DNA of 64,000 nucleotides from Conexibacter arvalis (GCF_014199525.1 NZ_JACHNU010000006.1:248001-312000); one strand, 5' to 3'; positions 1 to 7,975 are shown, counted from the stretch's first letter. Notes: generated by a model not told the origin, from the sequence alone. Numbers and translations are program-made.

Positions 1-1
1 C

Positions 2-496
2 GACGGCCGCCCCGAGCCCAAGCCCGCGGCCCGCCCCGAGCCGCGAACTCCGGTCGTTTCTCCCCCTCAGCGGGGTACAAACGACCGGAGTTCGACCGGA
101 CGCCCGCGCTCGGAGCCGTCGGAGAGCCTCGGCGCGCCGCTCGACCCCGCGGCGCAGGCGCTCGCCGAGCGGCTCCGCGCGGCCGGGGCGCAACTGCTCT
201 CCGAAGCGCAGATGGCCGACGAGCGGGCGGCGCTGCGCGCGCTGCGGGAGGCCGGCGTGGCGGTGCGGGTCAGCGGACGGCTCTACGGCCACGCCGACGT
301 CGTCGCCGACATGCGCAACCGAATCGTCGCGCTGCTCGAGCGCGACGGCGAAACGACCCTGGCCAGCGTCCGCGACGCGCTCGGCATCTCGCGCAAGGGC
401 GCCCAAGCCTTCCTCGAGCACCTCGACGCCACCCGCGTCACCCGCCGCCTCCCCGACGACCGCCGCATCCTCTTCCAACCCCGAACCCGCACATGA
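2..496 (+). CDS. selB: Selenocysteine-specific elongation factor SelB, C-terminal part (5' end outside window)
   Basis: An open frame enters from the left edge and ends at TGA 494-496. The last 90 residues have the winged-helix pattern of the SelB C-terminus (VRDALGISRK, then AFLEHLDATRVTRR), the part that binds the SECIS hairpin of selenoprotein mRNAs. SelB is the GTPase that delivers Sec-tRNA to the ribosome; its GTPase domain lies outside the window. selA follows on the same strand after an 82-bp gap, which supports the call. Unusually, the coding sequence includes a perfect 16-bp inverted repeat (44-59/79-94) that codes for a Pro/Arg/Ser-rich linker ahead of the winged helices, as if a palindromic element had landed in a permissive inter-domain linker without shifting the frame. 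The first residues shown (Pro/Arg-rich) are also linker-like. Confidence 0.85.
   Translation, partial: DGRPEPKPAARPEPRTPVVSPPQRGTNDRSSTGRPRSEPSESLGAPLDPAAQALAERLRAAGAQLLSEAQMADERAALRALREAGVAVRVSGRLYGHADVVADMRNRIVALLERDGETTLASVRDALGISRKGAQAFLEHLDATRVTRRLPDDRRILFQPRTRT
44..94. repeat. Palindromic element inside selB coding sequence
   Basis: Arms 44-59 (CGAACTCCGGTCGTTT) and 79-94 are perfect reverse complements, separated by a 19-nt loop that has its own short CCCC/GGGG stem. The element stays in frame with selB. Its loop contains CTCAGC, as does the loop of the hairpin at 513-563. It looks REP-like; function unknown. Confidence 0.75.
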
Positions 497-512
497 CCGA
501 CCCCCGACACGC

Positions 513-563
513 GGCGCATTGGCTTTCTGCACGTACTCAGCACGCCCAGAAAGCCAATGCGCC
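513..563. repeat. Hairpin in the selB-selA gap
   Basis: Perfect 17-bp arms 513-529 (GGCGCATTGGCTTTCTG) and 547-563 enclose a 17-nt loop containing CTCAGC. It begins 16 nt after the selB stop and ends 15 nt before the selA start, so it would form in the mRNA between the two genes and could attenuate or end transcription, or occlude the selA start. No U tract follows it. It may belong to the same family as the element inside selB. Confidence 0.7.
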
Positions 564-578
564 ACAGCAGCACCCGCG

Positions 579-2294
579 ATGACCACCGACCCGGACCTCC
601 AAACCCGCCTCCGCGCCCTCCCCGCCGTCGACCGCCTCGCTGCCGCGATCGCCGGCGGCGCGACGGGCGCGGGCGGCGCGGTGGGCGCGGGCGGCGCGAC
701 GGGCGCGGGCGGCGCGACGGGCGCGGGCGGCGCGACGGGCGCGGGCGGCGCGACGGGCGCGGGCGGCGCGACGGGCGCGGGCGGCACGGTGGGCGCGACG
801 GGCGCGGACGGCGCGGTGGGCGCGACGGGCGAGGGCGGCGCGACGGGCGAGGGCGGCGCGACGGGCGCGGCGTCGATGGCCGAGGCGGTTGCGGCGGCGC
901 GGGCGGTGCTGGACGAGCGGCGGGCCGAGCTGATCGGCGGCGCGCGGGACGAGGTCGATCTCGTCGCGCGGGGGCGCGAGCGGCTGCGGCCGACGCTGCG
1001 GCGCGTGCTGAACGGGACCGGCGTGATCGTCCACACCAACCTCGGACGCGCGCCGCTCGCCGACACGGCCGCCGCCGCGGTCGCCGACGCGGCGCGCGGC
1101 TACGCGAACGTCGAGCTGGAGCTCGACGAGGGCCGGCGCGGCAGCCGCCACGACCACGTCACCGCGCTGCTGCGCGAGCTCACCGGCGCCGAAGACGCGA
1201 TCGCCGTCAACAACGGCGCCGGCGCCGCCCTCCTCGCCCTCGCCACCCTCGCCGCACCGCCCCACACCACTCCCCTCCCCAGCCCGACCGCACCCCCGTC
1301 CCACACCACCTCCCGGGCGGTCGCGGTCTCGCGGGGGCAGCTGGTCGAGATCGGCGGCGGGTTTCGGGTGCCTGACGTGCTCGCGCAGGCTGGGGTGCGG
1401 ATGGTCGAGGTCGGGACGACCAACCGCACCCGGCTCGCCGACTACGAGCAGGCGCTCGCGCCGGTCGCGGCCGGCGGCGGGGGCGCGAGCGCGATCCTGC
1501 GCGTCCACCAATCGAACTTCCGCACCGTCGGCTTCGTCGAGGAGGTCGCGATCGAGGCCCTCTGCGGGCTCGGGGTCCCGGTCGTCGACGACCTCGGCTC
1601 CGGCGCGCTCGCCACCGGTATCGACGCGCTCGCCGACGAGCCGCCGGTCGCCCGCTCGGTCGCCGCCGGCGCCGCGCTCGTCTGCTTCAGCGGCGACAAG
1701 CTGCTCGGCGGACCCCAGGCCGGCATCCTCCTCGGCAGAGCATGGGCGATCGACGCCTGCCGCCGCCACCCGCTCGCCCGCGCGCTGCGCATCGGCCGCC
1801 TCCCGCTCGCCGCGCTCGCCGCGACGCTCGCCCTCTACCGCGACCCCGCCCGCGCCCGCCGCGACGTCCCCGTCCTCGCGATGCTCGACCTCCCACCCAC
1901 CACCCTCCGCGCCCGCGCCGAACGCCTCGCCGCCGCCGCCCGCGAAGCCGGCGCGAGTGGCGCCTCCGACATCGAAGCGACCATCACGCGCCCCGACTCG
2001 CACCGCGCCCACACGACCGCCGCCGCACCCGCCGACCGCGTCGCGCTCGTCGAGGCGGAGGCCCGCGTCGGCGGCGGGGCGCTGCCGCTGCTCGCGCTGC
2101 GCGGCCCGGCGGTCGCGCTTGGCGCGCCCGGCGAGGACCCGGCGCCGCTCGCCCGCGCGCTGCGCAGCGCCGACCCGCCCCTGCTCGCACGCATCGCCGA
2201 CGGCCGCGTGCTCATCGACCCCCGCACGCTCGCCGACGACGAGCTCGACGACGCCGCCGCGACGATCGCCACGGCGCTGCGCTCGACGGCATGA
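579..2294 (+). CDS. selA: L-seryl-tRNA(Sec) selenium transferase SelA with an inserted low-complexity repeat
   Basis: SelA is a PLP enzyme that converts Ser-tRNA(Sec) to Sec-tRNA(Sec) using selenophosphate. The frame shows the family N-terminus (RLRALPAVDRL), the VIVHTNLGRAPL block, the NNGAGA and VEVGTTNRT segments, VVDDLGSGAL, and the PLP-lysine motif SGDKLLGGPQAG with the lysine near residue 374. ATG 579 is chosen because homology begins there (MTTDPDLQTRLRALP); an in-frame ATG at 519 would lie inside the upstream hairpin. The protein (571 aa) is roughly 100 residues longer than usual because residues 26-97 are a repeat of GGATGA-type hexapeptides (18-bp DNA unit), placed between the N-terminal helix and the next helix (MAEAVAAARAVLDERR). 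Catalytic regions appear intact, so the enzyme is probably functional. Confidence 0.92.
   Translation: MTTDPDLQTRLRALPAVDRLAAAIAGGATGAGGAVGAGGATGAGGATGAGGATGAGGATGAGGATGAGGTVGATGADGAVGATGEGGATGEGGATGAASMAEAVAAARAVLDERRAELIGGARDEVDLVARGRERLRPTLRRVLNGTGVIVHTNLGRAPLADTAAAAVADAARGYANVELELDEGRRGSRHDHVTALLRELTGAEDAIAVNNGAGAALLALATLAAPPHTTPLPSPTAPPSHTTSRAVAVSRGQLVEIGGGFRVPDVLAQAGVRMVEVGTTNRTRLADYEQALAPVAAGGGGASAILRVHQSNFRTVGFVEEVAIEALCGLGVPVVDDLGSGALATGIDALADEPPVARSVAAGAALVCFSGDKLLGGPQAGILLGRAWAIDACRRHPLARALRIGRLPLAALAATLALYRDPARARRDVPVLAMLDLPPTTLRARAERLAAAAREAGASGASDIEATITRPDSHRAHTTAAAPADRVALVEAEARVGGGALPLLALRGPAVALGAPGEDPAPLARALRSADPPLLARIADGRVLIDPRTLADDELDDAAATIATALRSTA
654..869 (+). repeat. 18-bp tandem repeat array within selA
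   Basis: About twelve imperfect copies of an 18-bp unit (GGCGCGACGGGCGCGGGC) encode Gly-Ala-Thr-Gly-Ala-Gly hexapeptides. Copies three to seven are nearly identical, while the later copies carry Glu or Asp substitutions, which suggests recent expansion by slippage at one end. The unit length keeps the frame. Confidence 0.85.
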
Positions 2295-2386
2295 CCGTGC
2301 GCGACCGGCCGCCGCGGCGCTCCGCTCGACCGCATGAGCCCTCCGCGCTCGGCCCGTTCGCCGCAGCGCTGCGCACCACGGCATGA
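2273..2386 (+). repeat. Three spaced copies of the selA 3' end
   Basis: A 22-bp segment ending in the selA stop (2273-2294) recurs imperfectly at 2316-2337 and 2365-2386, each ending in GCATGA. The spacing is 43 and 49 bp. It looks like a degenerate tandem duplication of the gene end. Confidence 0.55.
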
Positions 2387-2412
2387 GCCATCCTGCTCGG
2401 CCCGCGCATCGC

Positions 2413-2433
2413 GACCGCGGCCGGTCCGCGGTC
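2413..2433. terminator. Hairpin between convergent selA and hypothetical gene
   Basis: Arms GACCGCGG (2413-2420) and CCGCGGTC (2426-2433) flank a 5-nt loop. The hairpin overlaps the stop codon of the minus-strand gene and lies downstream of selA, so it could serve both as a terminator. No U tract is present. Confidence 0.4.
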
Positions 2434-3028
2434 AGCGGGCGGCCGCGGCGTGGCGTTCGAGGACGAGCGCGAGGCGTCCGAGCTGCTCGCGGTCGCACTG
2501 GTCCCAGCGCGCCTCCGGCGAGAGGGTCGCGAGGCCGGTGACGTGGCGGACGAGGTGGAGGTCGGCGTCGCGGAAGCAGCCGAGCAGGTGACCGATCGGC
2601 GCCCCGCCCCACGACTCGTGGGCGTCGGTGCAGCGCAACGTGGCAGCGAGCGCGGGGAAGCCGCTGTGTACCGGCAGGCAGCGGGCCAGCACCTCGGCGC
2701 GTTCGACGTCGGCGACGCCGGCCGACAGCGCCGCCTCGGCTTCGAGCTGCAGGGTCCGCAGCCGCAGCTCGAACGAACCGCGCCGGGTGCGGTCGGTCAG
2801 CGCCCCGATCTGCTCGACTCGGTCGCCCAGCTCGGCGACCGCGCCGCGCAGCTCGTCGACCTGCGCCTCGGCGACGGTGATCGCAGAGGTGGCGCTGAGA
2901 TCCGGGTCGATCCCGCGCACGAGCGCGAGGCAATGCAGGAGCGTCACCTCGGCGGCGCGCAGCCGCTCGGCGATCTCGACCCAGCGCAGCGTCGCGCCGA
3001 CGTCGTAGTGGGTCCCGTCGCTCAGCAT
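2432..3028 (-). CDS. Hypothetical protein, helical
   Basis: This 198-residue protein is not recognised. It is predominantly alpha-helical, with a leucine/alanine-rich middle section (AQVDELRGAVAELGDRVEQIGALTDRTRRG) that could form a coiled coil around residues 52-85. It has no signal peptide or membrane segment. It stands alone, convergent with selA and divergent from the PadR-like regulator. A plus-strand frame also spans this region, but the minus frame reads as a more ordinary protein composition with G/C third positions. No ribosome binding site is obvious before ATG 3028. Confidence 0.55.
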   Translation of the reverse strand: MLSDGTHYDVGATLRWVEIAERLRAAEVTLLHCLALVRGIDPDLSATSAITVAEAQVDELRGAVAELGDRVEQIGALTDRTRRGSFELRLRTLQLEAEAALSAGVADVERAEVLARCLPVHSGFPALAATLRCTDAHESWGGAPIGHLLGCFRDADLHLVRHVTGLATLSPEARWDQCDREQLGRLALVLERHAAAAR

Positions 3029-3214
3029 CGGCCGGTCTCGGCGGCAGCGGCGCAGCAGCGGCCGGACGGGTAAGGGGGTGCCCCGTCCGGTCCGCTGCTC
3101 GATGCGGCGGCCGCGGGCATGGCAGGTCCGTCAAGGGGAGTGAGGACGTGCCGAGCAGGCCGTTGCATCGGGTCACAGCGTGCCGCCGTCGGCACCGTCT
3201 GCCTAGTTCTGGAG

Positions 3215-3224
3215 CGGTATACCG
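3215..3224. promoter_or_regulatory. Palindrome CGGTATACCG, possible operator
   Basis: A perfect 10-bp palindrome lies 116 bp upstream of the PadR-like regulator and resembles the TGGTATACCA site at 13550. It may be an operator in this divergent promoter region; the binding protein is unknown. Confidence 0.35.
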
Positions 3225-3262
3225 AAGCAGTAGTTCGAGGCACCGGGAAGGCGGCTTGCCGG

Positions 3263-3292
3263 TTGCCAGCCCGCTGATCGGTGGTCTACGCT
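3263..3292 (+). promoter_or_regulatory. Candidate promoter for the PadR-ABC exporter operon
   Basis: TTGCCA (3263-3268) and TACGCT (3287-3292) are separated by 18 bp, fitting a housekeeping promoter with the actinobacterial TAnnnT -10. Transcription would begin about 40 nt upstream of ATG 3340. Confidence 0.4.
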
Positions 3293-3339
3293 CGGCCGGC
3301 TGGTCAATTCGGGGACGTCTGGGGAGTTTCTGGGGAGCG

Positions 3340-3900
3340 ATGCGAGGCGGGGTCGTTGCGAGAGTCACGTTGGCGACGGTCGTGCTCGCCCCCGAACCGC
3401 TCACGCGTTACGCCGTCGCCAAGGCGGTCGAGCAGCGCTACGGCGGCGACGACGGGATACTCCGGACCAAGCGCCAGCACGCCTACGACCTGGTCCCGGC
3501 GCTCGAGGCCAACGGACTGATCCGTGTCGTCGGAACGGCGCCGACGCGCACCAGCAGAGAGCCGACGAGCCTGTTCGGCGCCACCCAGGCCGGCGTCCAC
3601 GACTGGCGCGCGTGGCTGTCGAGCCCGATCGCGATGCCGGACGCGATGACCGGCGCGCTCGCCCGGCTCTACGCGGTGCGGCAGGGCGACTTCGCAACGA
3701 TGCTCGGGATCATCGACCGCTACGAGGCGATGCTGCGGCTGATGGTCCAGCGCGCCGAGGACCCCGTCGCGCCGGACCACATCGTCGAGCGGATCAGATC
3801 GGTGTGGAGCAGACGCGAGCTGGTCGCGCAGCTGCAGTGGTGCCAGCACTCGCGCGAGATCGTCACCGACGCGATGGCGGGAACCTCGCCGTGGCGGTGA
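3340..3900 (+). CDS. PadR-like winged-helix transcriptional regulator
   Basis: This 186-residue protein has a PadR-type layout: an N-terminal winged helix (TLATVVLAPEPLTRYAVAKAVEQRY), a YDLVPALEANGLI segment like the PadR recognition region, a wing ending in SLFGATQAGVHDWRAWL, then a C-terminal helical dimerisation part. Such regulators usually repress adjacent drug-exporter genes. ATG 3340 is preferred because GGGGAG lies just upstream. Its stop overlaps the GTG start of the following ABC ATPase, so it is probably co-transcribed with and regulates the exporter. Confidence 0.75.
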   Translation: MRGGVVARVTLATVVLAPEPLTRYAVAKAVEQRYGGDDGILRTKRQHAYDLVPALEANGLIRVVGTAPTRTSREPTSLFGATQAGVHDWRAWLSSPIAMPDAMTGALARLYAVRQGDFATMLGIIDRYEAMLRLMVQRAEDPVAPDHIVERIRSVWSRRELVAQLQWCQHSREIVTDAMAGTSPWR

Positions 3901-4613
3901 CGCTGCTCACGCTCGCGGGCGTGTCGGTGCGGTTCCGGAGCGCGACCGCGCTCGCCGACGTCTCGCTCGAGGTCGCGGCCGGCGAGCTGGTGATCGTCTG
4001 GGGCCCGGCGCGGTCCGGGCGCACGACGCTGCTGGAGGTCGCCTCGGGCGTGCGGCCGCCCGACGTCGGCACGGTCACGTTCGCCGGCCGGGCGCCGGGC
4101 GCCAGCCTCGGCCGGCAGGGCGGCTTCGCGCTCGTGACCGGCAGCAGCCGCGCGCTGCTGGGCCATGACGATCTCGTGATCGACCAGGTCGCCTATCCGG
4201 CGATCCGCACGATGTCCCGGTGGCGCGCGCAGGCGGCCGCCGACGGCGTGCTGCGACGGTGCGGCGTCGAGGAGCTGGCCCAGGAGCCGATCGACGCGCT
4301 CTCGGCCGCCGAGCGGATCCGCGTGCTGCTCGCCCGCAGCCTCGTGCGCGAGCCAAGGCTGGTGCTGCTCGACGAGCCGACCACCGGCCTCTCCCACCCC
4401 GAGAGCGAGCGCTTCCTGGAGCTGGTCCGCTCGCTCGTCCGCGACGACGGGCTCGCGGTGCTGATGACCGACGACGCCGAGGGCGCGGCGCTCGTCCCCG
4501 GCGCCCGCGTGCTGACGATGCAGCGTGGCACCGTGCGCGGCGCCGGGCCGTCCGTCCCGGCCGACGTCATCCCGCTCGACGGGCGACGCGCGGGGCCGGG
4601 GCGCGGGCTGTGA
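3891..4613 (+). CDS. Degenerate ABC transporter ATP-binding protein
   Basis: This 240-residue ABC nucleotide-binding protein has a Walker B (LVLLDEP, residues 157-163) and D-loop, but its Walker A at 38-45 reads GPARSGRT: the essential lysine is Arg44. The signature is LSAAE (137-141) instead of LSGGQ, and the switch histidine is replaced (MTDD, 192-195). One catalytic site of a heterodimer is therefore likely impaired, as in asymmetric ABC exporters. GTG 3891 overlaps the regulator end (a second GTG at 3897 is possible), and its stop overlaps the GTG of the next ATPase. It probably pairs with that canonical ATPase on the large permease downstream. Confidence 0.8.
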   Translation: MAVTLLTLAGVSVRFRSATALADVSLEVAAGELVIVWGPARSGRTTLLEVASGVRPPDVGTVTFAGRAPGASLGRQGGFALVTGSSRALLGHDDLVIDQVAYPAIRTMSRWRAQAAADGVLRRCGVEELAQEPIDALSAAERIRVLLARSLVREPRLVLLDEPTTGLSHPESERFLELVRSLVRDDGLAVLMTDDAEGAALVPGARVLTMQRGTVRGAGPSVPADVIPLDGRRAGPGRGL

Positions 4614-5311
4614 CGCTCAGGCTCGACCGCGTCTCGCGCCACTTCGACGTCGGCGGCGAGACCGTGCGCGCCGTCGACGGCGTCTCGCTGACGATCGAGC
4701 GCGGCGAGCTGATCGCCCTCTACGGCCCCAGCGGCTCCGGCAAGTCGACGCTGCTGCTGCTCGCCGCCGGCCTCGACCGCCCCGACAGCGGATCGGTGAG
4801 CTGGGACGGCGTCCCGGTCCCGCTGGGCGGACGGGCCGCCGACCGCTGGCGGCGCGACACGCTCGGCGTCCTCCTGCAGCAGCCGCAGCTCGTCGAGGGC
4901 GTGCCGCTCCATCGCAGCGCCGGCCTGCGCCTGGAGGCGCGCGGCATGCGCCGCTCGCAGGCCCGCCTCGCCGGCATCCGCGCGCTGAGAGAGGTCGGCC
5001 TCGGTCACCGGCTGGAGCATCGGCCCGATCAGCTCTCGATCGGGCAGCGCCAGCGTGCGGCGATCGCGAGAGCGCTCACGACCGACCCGGCGCTGATCCT
5101 CGCCGACGAGCCGACCGGCAGCCTCGACTCCCAGACCAGCGCGCAGATCGTCGACCTGCTCGACGCGCTCGCGCACGAGCGGGGGCGAGCGGTGCTGATC
5201 GTCACGCACGACCCGCAACTCGCGCACCGTGCCGACCGCGTGCTCCGCCTCGCCGACGGACGTCTGAGCGAGCCGGTGCACGACCCCGCCGACCTCTCGC
5301 CGCAGCCGTGA
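4610..5311 (+). CDS. ABC transporter ATP-binding protein, MacB/LolD type
   Basis: This 233-residue ATPase is canonical: Walker A GPSGSGKS (39-46), signature LSIGQRQRAAIARAL (from 142), Walker B ALILADEP (161-168), D-loop SLDSQTS and switch VTHD. The LADEPTGSLD block is typical of the LolD/MacB/FtsE group that drives FtsX-like permeases by mechanotransmission rather than classical transport. GTG 4610 overlaps the preceding stop and its own stop overlaps the permease GTG at 5308, so translation is tightly coupled. Confidence 0.88.
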   Translation: MTLRLDRVSRHFDVGGETVRAVDGVSLTIERGELIALYGPSGSGKSTLLLLAAGLDRPDSGSVSWDGVPVPLGGRAADRWRRDTLGVLLQQPQLVEGVPLHRSAGLRLEARGMRRSQARLAGIRALREVGLGHRLEHRPDQLSIGQRQRAAIARALTTDPALILADEPTGSLDSQTSAQIVDLLDALAHERGRAVLIVTHDPQLAHRADRVLRLADGRLSEPVHDPADLSPQP

Positions 5312-7905
5312 CGGGCGCGACCGCGCCGCCGACCGAGCCCGACCGCACCCGCGAGACGGCCCAGTGGGTGCGGATCGGCACGCTGCTGACGCTCTACGCC
5401 GGCCGCCTGCGACGCCAATGGCTGCAGGAGCTGCTCGCGGCCGCCGGCATCGCGACCGGCGTGATGCTCGTCTTCGCGGTGCTCGCCGCCAACACGAGCA
5501 TCAAGTCCTCGGCGCGCGAGATCGCGACCGCGATATCGGGACGGGCCGAGCTGCAGCTCGGCGCGCTCGGAGGCGGCGGCTTCGACGCGCGGCTGGTCGA
5601 GGAGGTCCGGGCCGCGCCGGGCGTCGAGACCGCCTCCGCCCTGCTCCAGACCCGCGCCAACCTGCGCCACCGCGACGACCGGGTCGGCGTCGACCTGGTC
5701 GGCGTCGACGGCTCCTACGCGCAGCTCGGCGGCGTCAGCGCCCGTCCGGCGCTGTTCGGGATCTTCTCGCTGCCGGGCATCTACCTGACCGCCGGCGCGG
5801 GAGACGCCCTCGGCTTGCCGCCCGGAAGCGCGCCGTCGGCGCCGGTCGCGATCGACGTCCGCGGACGCAACCGCGAGATCCCGGTGATCGGCGTGCTCGG
5901 CTCCCACGAGGTCGGACCCGTCGCCCCCGCGACGATCGCCTCGACGTCGCTCGAACGCGCGCAGGAGCTGAGCGGCATGCGCGGCAGAGCGACGCGGATC
6001 CTCGCCGTCGTCAGAGACGGCGAGGCGGAGGCCGCACGCACCTCGCTCGAACGGATCGCACGTGACAACGGCCTGCGGACGAGCACGGTCGACGACGAGC
6101 TGCGCGCGCTCTCGATCGCGACCGCGCCCAACGATCAGTCGACGATGCTGTTCGCGGCGATCGCCGCGATCGTCGGCCTGCTGCTGACCGCGATGGCGAT
6201 GCTGCTCACCGTGCCGGAGCGCCGGCGCGAGCTGGCGCGGATGCGGATCGTCGGGGGCTTCACCTCACGCCAGGCGACCCAGGTGCTGCTCTCGCAGGCG
6301 ATCATGCTCGGACTGGCGTCATCGGCCGCCGGCGTGCTCGCGGGATCGCTGCTGGCACGCAGCGCGGCGCAGGCGCCGCCCGGGTACCTGACGTTCGCGT
6401 TCCCGATCGGCTCCGGCGTCGACATCGAGCCGTGGATGGTCGTCGCCGCGCTGCTCGGCGGCACGCTCTTCACGTGCATCGCCGCCGCGACGCCGCTGGC
6501 CGACCTGCGCTCCGGCCGGGCGCTGAACGCGATCTACGGCACGGGCGGCCAGCCCGGACAGGGCATCTCGCCCCGGCTGCGATGGCAGCTCGCCGCGGTC
6601 GCCGTCGCGCTCGTCGCCGCGGCGTCGGTCGTCGTGGCGGTGTGGCCGGGCACGACGCTGCTGACGATCGGGATCCTGATCGTCGCGACGCTGCTGGCGA
6701 TGCCCGCGGTCCTCGCCGGCGTCGTCGCCGCGGCGACACGGCTCGAGCGGCTCGACCGCGCCCCGCCGCTCGTGATTCCCGTCGCCGCGCTGCGCTCGGC
6801 TCCGGTTCGCTCGGTCGCGCTCGCGGCGACCTGCGCGGTCGCGATCTGCGGCGCGCTCGCGATCGGCGGCGCACGCACCGACCTGTTCGACGGGATCGAA
6901 CAGGATCAGCGCGAGCACTACGGCACGACGGACATCTGGATCAGTCAACGCGGCGACGCGCTCGGTCTCCAGCCGTTCCGTGCGCCAGAGGGGCTCGCCG
7001 CCCTTCCCGGCGTGGCAGCCGTGCGCGAGTACATGGGCGGGCTGCTCGACATCGGCGACCGGCGCATGTGGGTGATCGGACGGCCGAGCGCGGACCGGAC
7101 GATGGTCCCGCCTTCCCAGATCCGCGACGGCAACTACGCGACGACCACCGCGCGGCTGCGCGCCGGCGGCTGGATCACCGTCTCCGATCAGCTCGCGCGC
7201 GAGCGAGGCATCGCGCCCGGCTCGAAGATCGAGCTGCCCACGCCGACCGGGCCCCGCACGTTCCGCGTCGCCGCGATCACGACCAACCTTGGCTGGGGGC
7301 CGGGCGCGATCGTCATGCGCGCCGAGGACTACCGCGAGGGGTGGTCGACCACCACGCCGACCGCGCTCGAGGTCGACGTCGCGCCCGGCGCCTCCCCGAC
7401 GCGCGTGCGCGACGCGATCCGCGCCGCGCTCGGTCCGGGAACGGGCCTCCAGGTCCAGACGACCGCCGAGAACGTCGCCGACGCCCGCGAGATCGTCAGC
7501 GACGGTCTCGCGCGCCTGCGCCAGATCGAGACGCTGCTGCTGATCGCCGCCGCCGTCGCGATCGCCGTCGCGATGATCGCCACCATCCGCGAGCGCCGCC
7601 CCCAGCTCGCCGCGTACGCGATCGAGGGCTGGAGCCGCTTCGCGCTCTGGCGCGCGCTGATGGGCGAGACGGCGATGATCCTGCTCGCCGGCTGCCTCGC
7701 CGGGATCGCCGCCGGCACCTACGGCCATTACCTCGGCGGACGCTGGCTCGAACAGACGACCTCGTTCCCCGCCCCCTGGACGTGGTCGCCGCTCGCGGCG
7801 CTGCCGGCCTGCGGCCTGCTCGCGGGCGTCGCGCTCCTCGTCACCGCCGTCCCCGGCTATCTCGCCGCGCATCCGCGCGGCCGCCTCGCCGTCGACCGCG
7901 CCTGA
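5308..7905 (+). CDS. FtsX/MacB-like ABC transporter permease
   Basis: This 865-residue membrane protein has the two-repeat layout of large FtsX-like permeases: an N-terminal membrane segment (LLAAAGIATGVMLVFAVLA), a large extracytoplasmic domain (about residues 60-265), three membrane helices (AAIAAIVGLLLTAMAMLL onward), a central hydrophobic pair, a second extracytoplasmic domain (about 530-740) and three final helices. Such permeases handle lipoproteins, peptides, antibiotics or cell-envelope signals; the substrate here is unknown. It ends the four-gene PadR-ABC operon. Confidence 0.85.
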   Translation: MTGATAPPTEPDRTRETAQWVRIGTLLTLYAGRLRRQWLQELLAAAGIATGVMLVFAVLAANTSIKSSAREIATAISGRAELQLGALGGGGFDARLVEEVRAAPGVETASALLQTRANLRHRDDRVGVDLVGVDGSYAQLGGVSARPALFGIFSLPGIYLTAGAGDALGLPPGSAPSAPVAIDVRGRNREIPVIGVLGSHEVGPVAPATIASTSLERAQELSGMRGRATRILAVVRDGEAEAARTSLERIARDNGLRTSTVDDELRALSIATAPNDQSTMLFAAIAAIVGLLLTAMAMLLTVPERRRELARMRIVGGFTSRQATQVLLSQAIMLGLASSAAGVLAGSLLARSAAQAPPGYLTFAFPIGSGVDIEPWMVVAALLGGTLFTCIAAATPLADLRSGRALNAIYGTGGQPGQGISPRLRWQLAAVAVALVAAASVVVAVWPGTTLLTIGILIVATLLAMPAVLAGVVAAATRLERLDRAPPLVIPVAALRSAPVRSVALAATCAVAICGALAIGGARTDLFDGIEQDQREHYGTTDIWISQRGDALGLQPFRAPEGLAALPGVAAVREYMGGLLDIGDRRMWVIGRPSADRTMVPPSQIRDGNYATTTARLRAGGWITVSDQLARERGIAPGSKIELPTPTGPRTFRVAAITTNLGWGPGAIVMRAEDYREGWSTTTPTALEVDVAPGASPTRVRDAIRAALGPGTGLQVQTTAENVADAREIVSDGLARLRQIETLLLIAAAVAIAVAMIATIRERRPQLAAYAIEGWSRFALWRALMGETAMILLAGCLAGIAAGTYGHYLGGRWLEQTTSFPAPWTWSPLAALPACGLLAGVALLVTAVPGYLAAHPRGRLAVDRA

Positions 7906-7975
7906 CGAGACCGCTGATCCGGGCACGAACGCAGGCCTCGAAGAGCCGCTTTTCCGCCCGTTTCCGTGGGCGATC

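Larger units (their letters stand above)
3029..3339. other. 311-bp intergenic region between divergent genes
   Basis: I see no gene here. It holds a 10-bp palindrome CGGTATACCG (3215-3224) and a possible plus-strand promoter (TTGCCA 3263-3268, 18-bp spacer, TACGCT 3287-3292), followed by a G-rich leader up to the regulator start at 3340. Confidence 0.5.

Noticed and set aside
494-496. TGA at the selB end considered as a Sec codon
   Set aside because: Homology to SelB ends here and what follows is a hairpin and a new gene; no continuation of sequence similarity.
513-563. Hairpin considered as part of a selC tRNA(Sec)
   Set aside because: Only a single stem-loop; no acceptor, anticodon (TCA) and T arms in the 82-bp gap.
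654-869. Repeat array considered as CRISPR
   Set aside because: 18-bp direct repeats without spacers, in frame within selA.
2450-3073. 207-codon plus-strand frame overlapping the hypothetical minus gene
   Set aside because: Less natural composition than the minus frame and no start signal; kept only as an alternative.
537-3404. 955-codon minus-strand open frame over selA
   Set aside because: It is an antisense shadow of selA: repetitive Arg/Ala-rich translation without domains, while the plus frame encodes complete SelA motifs.
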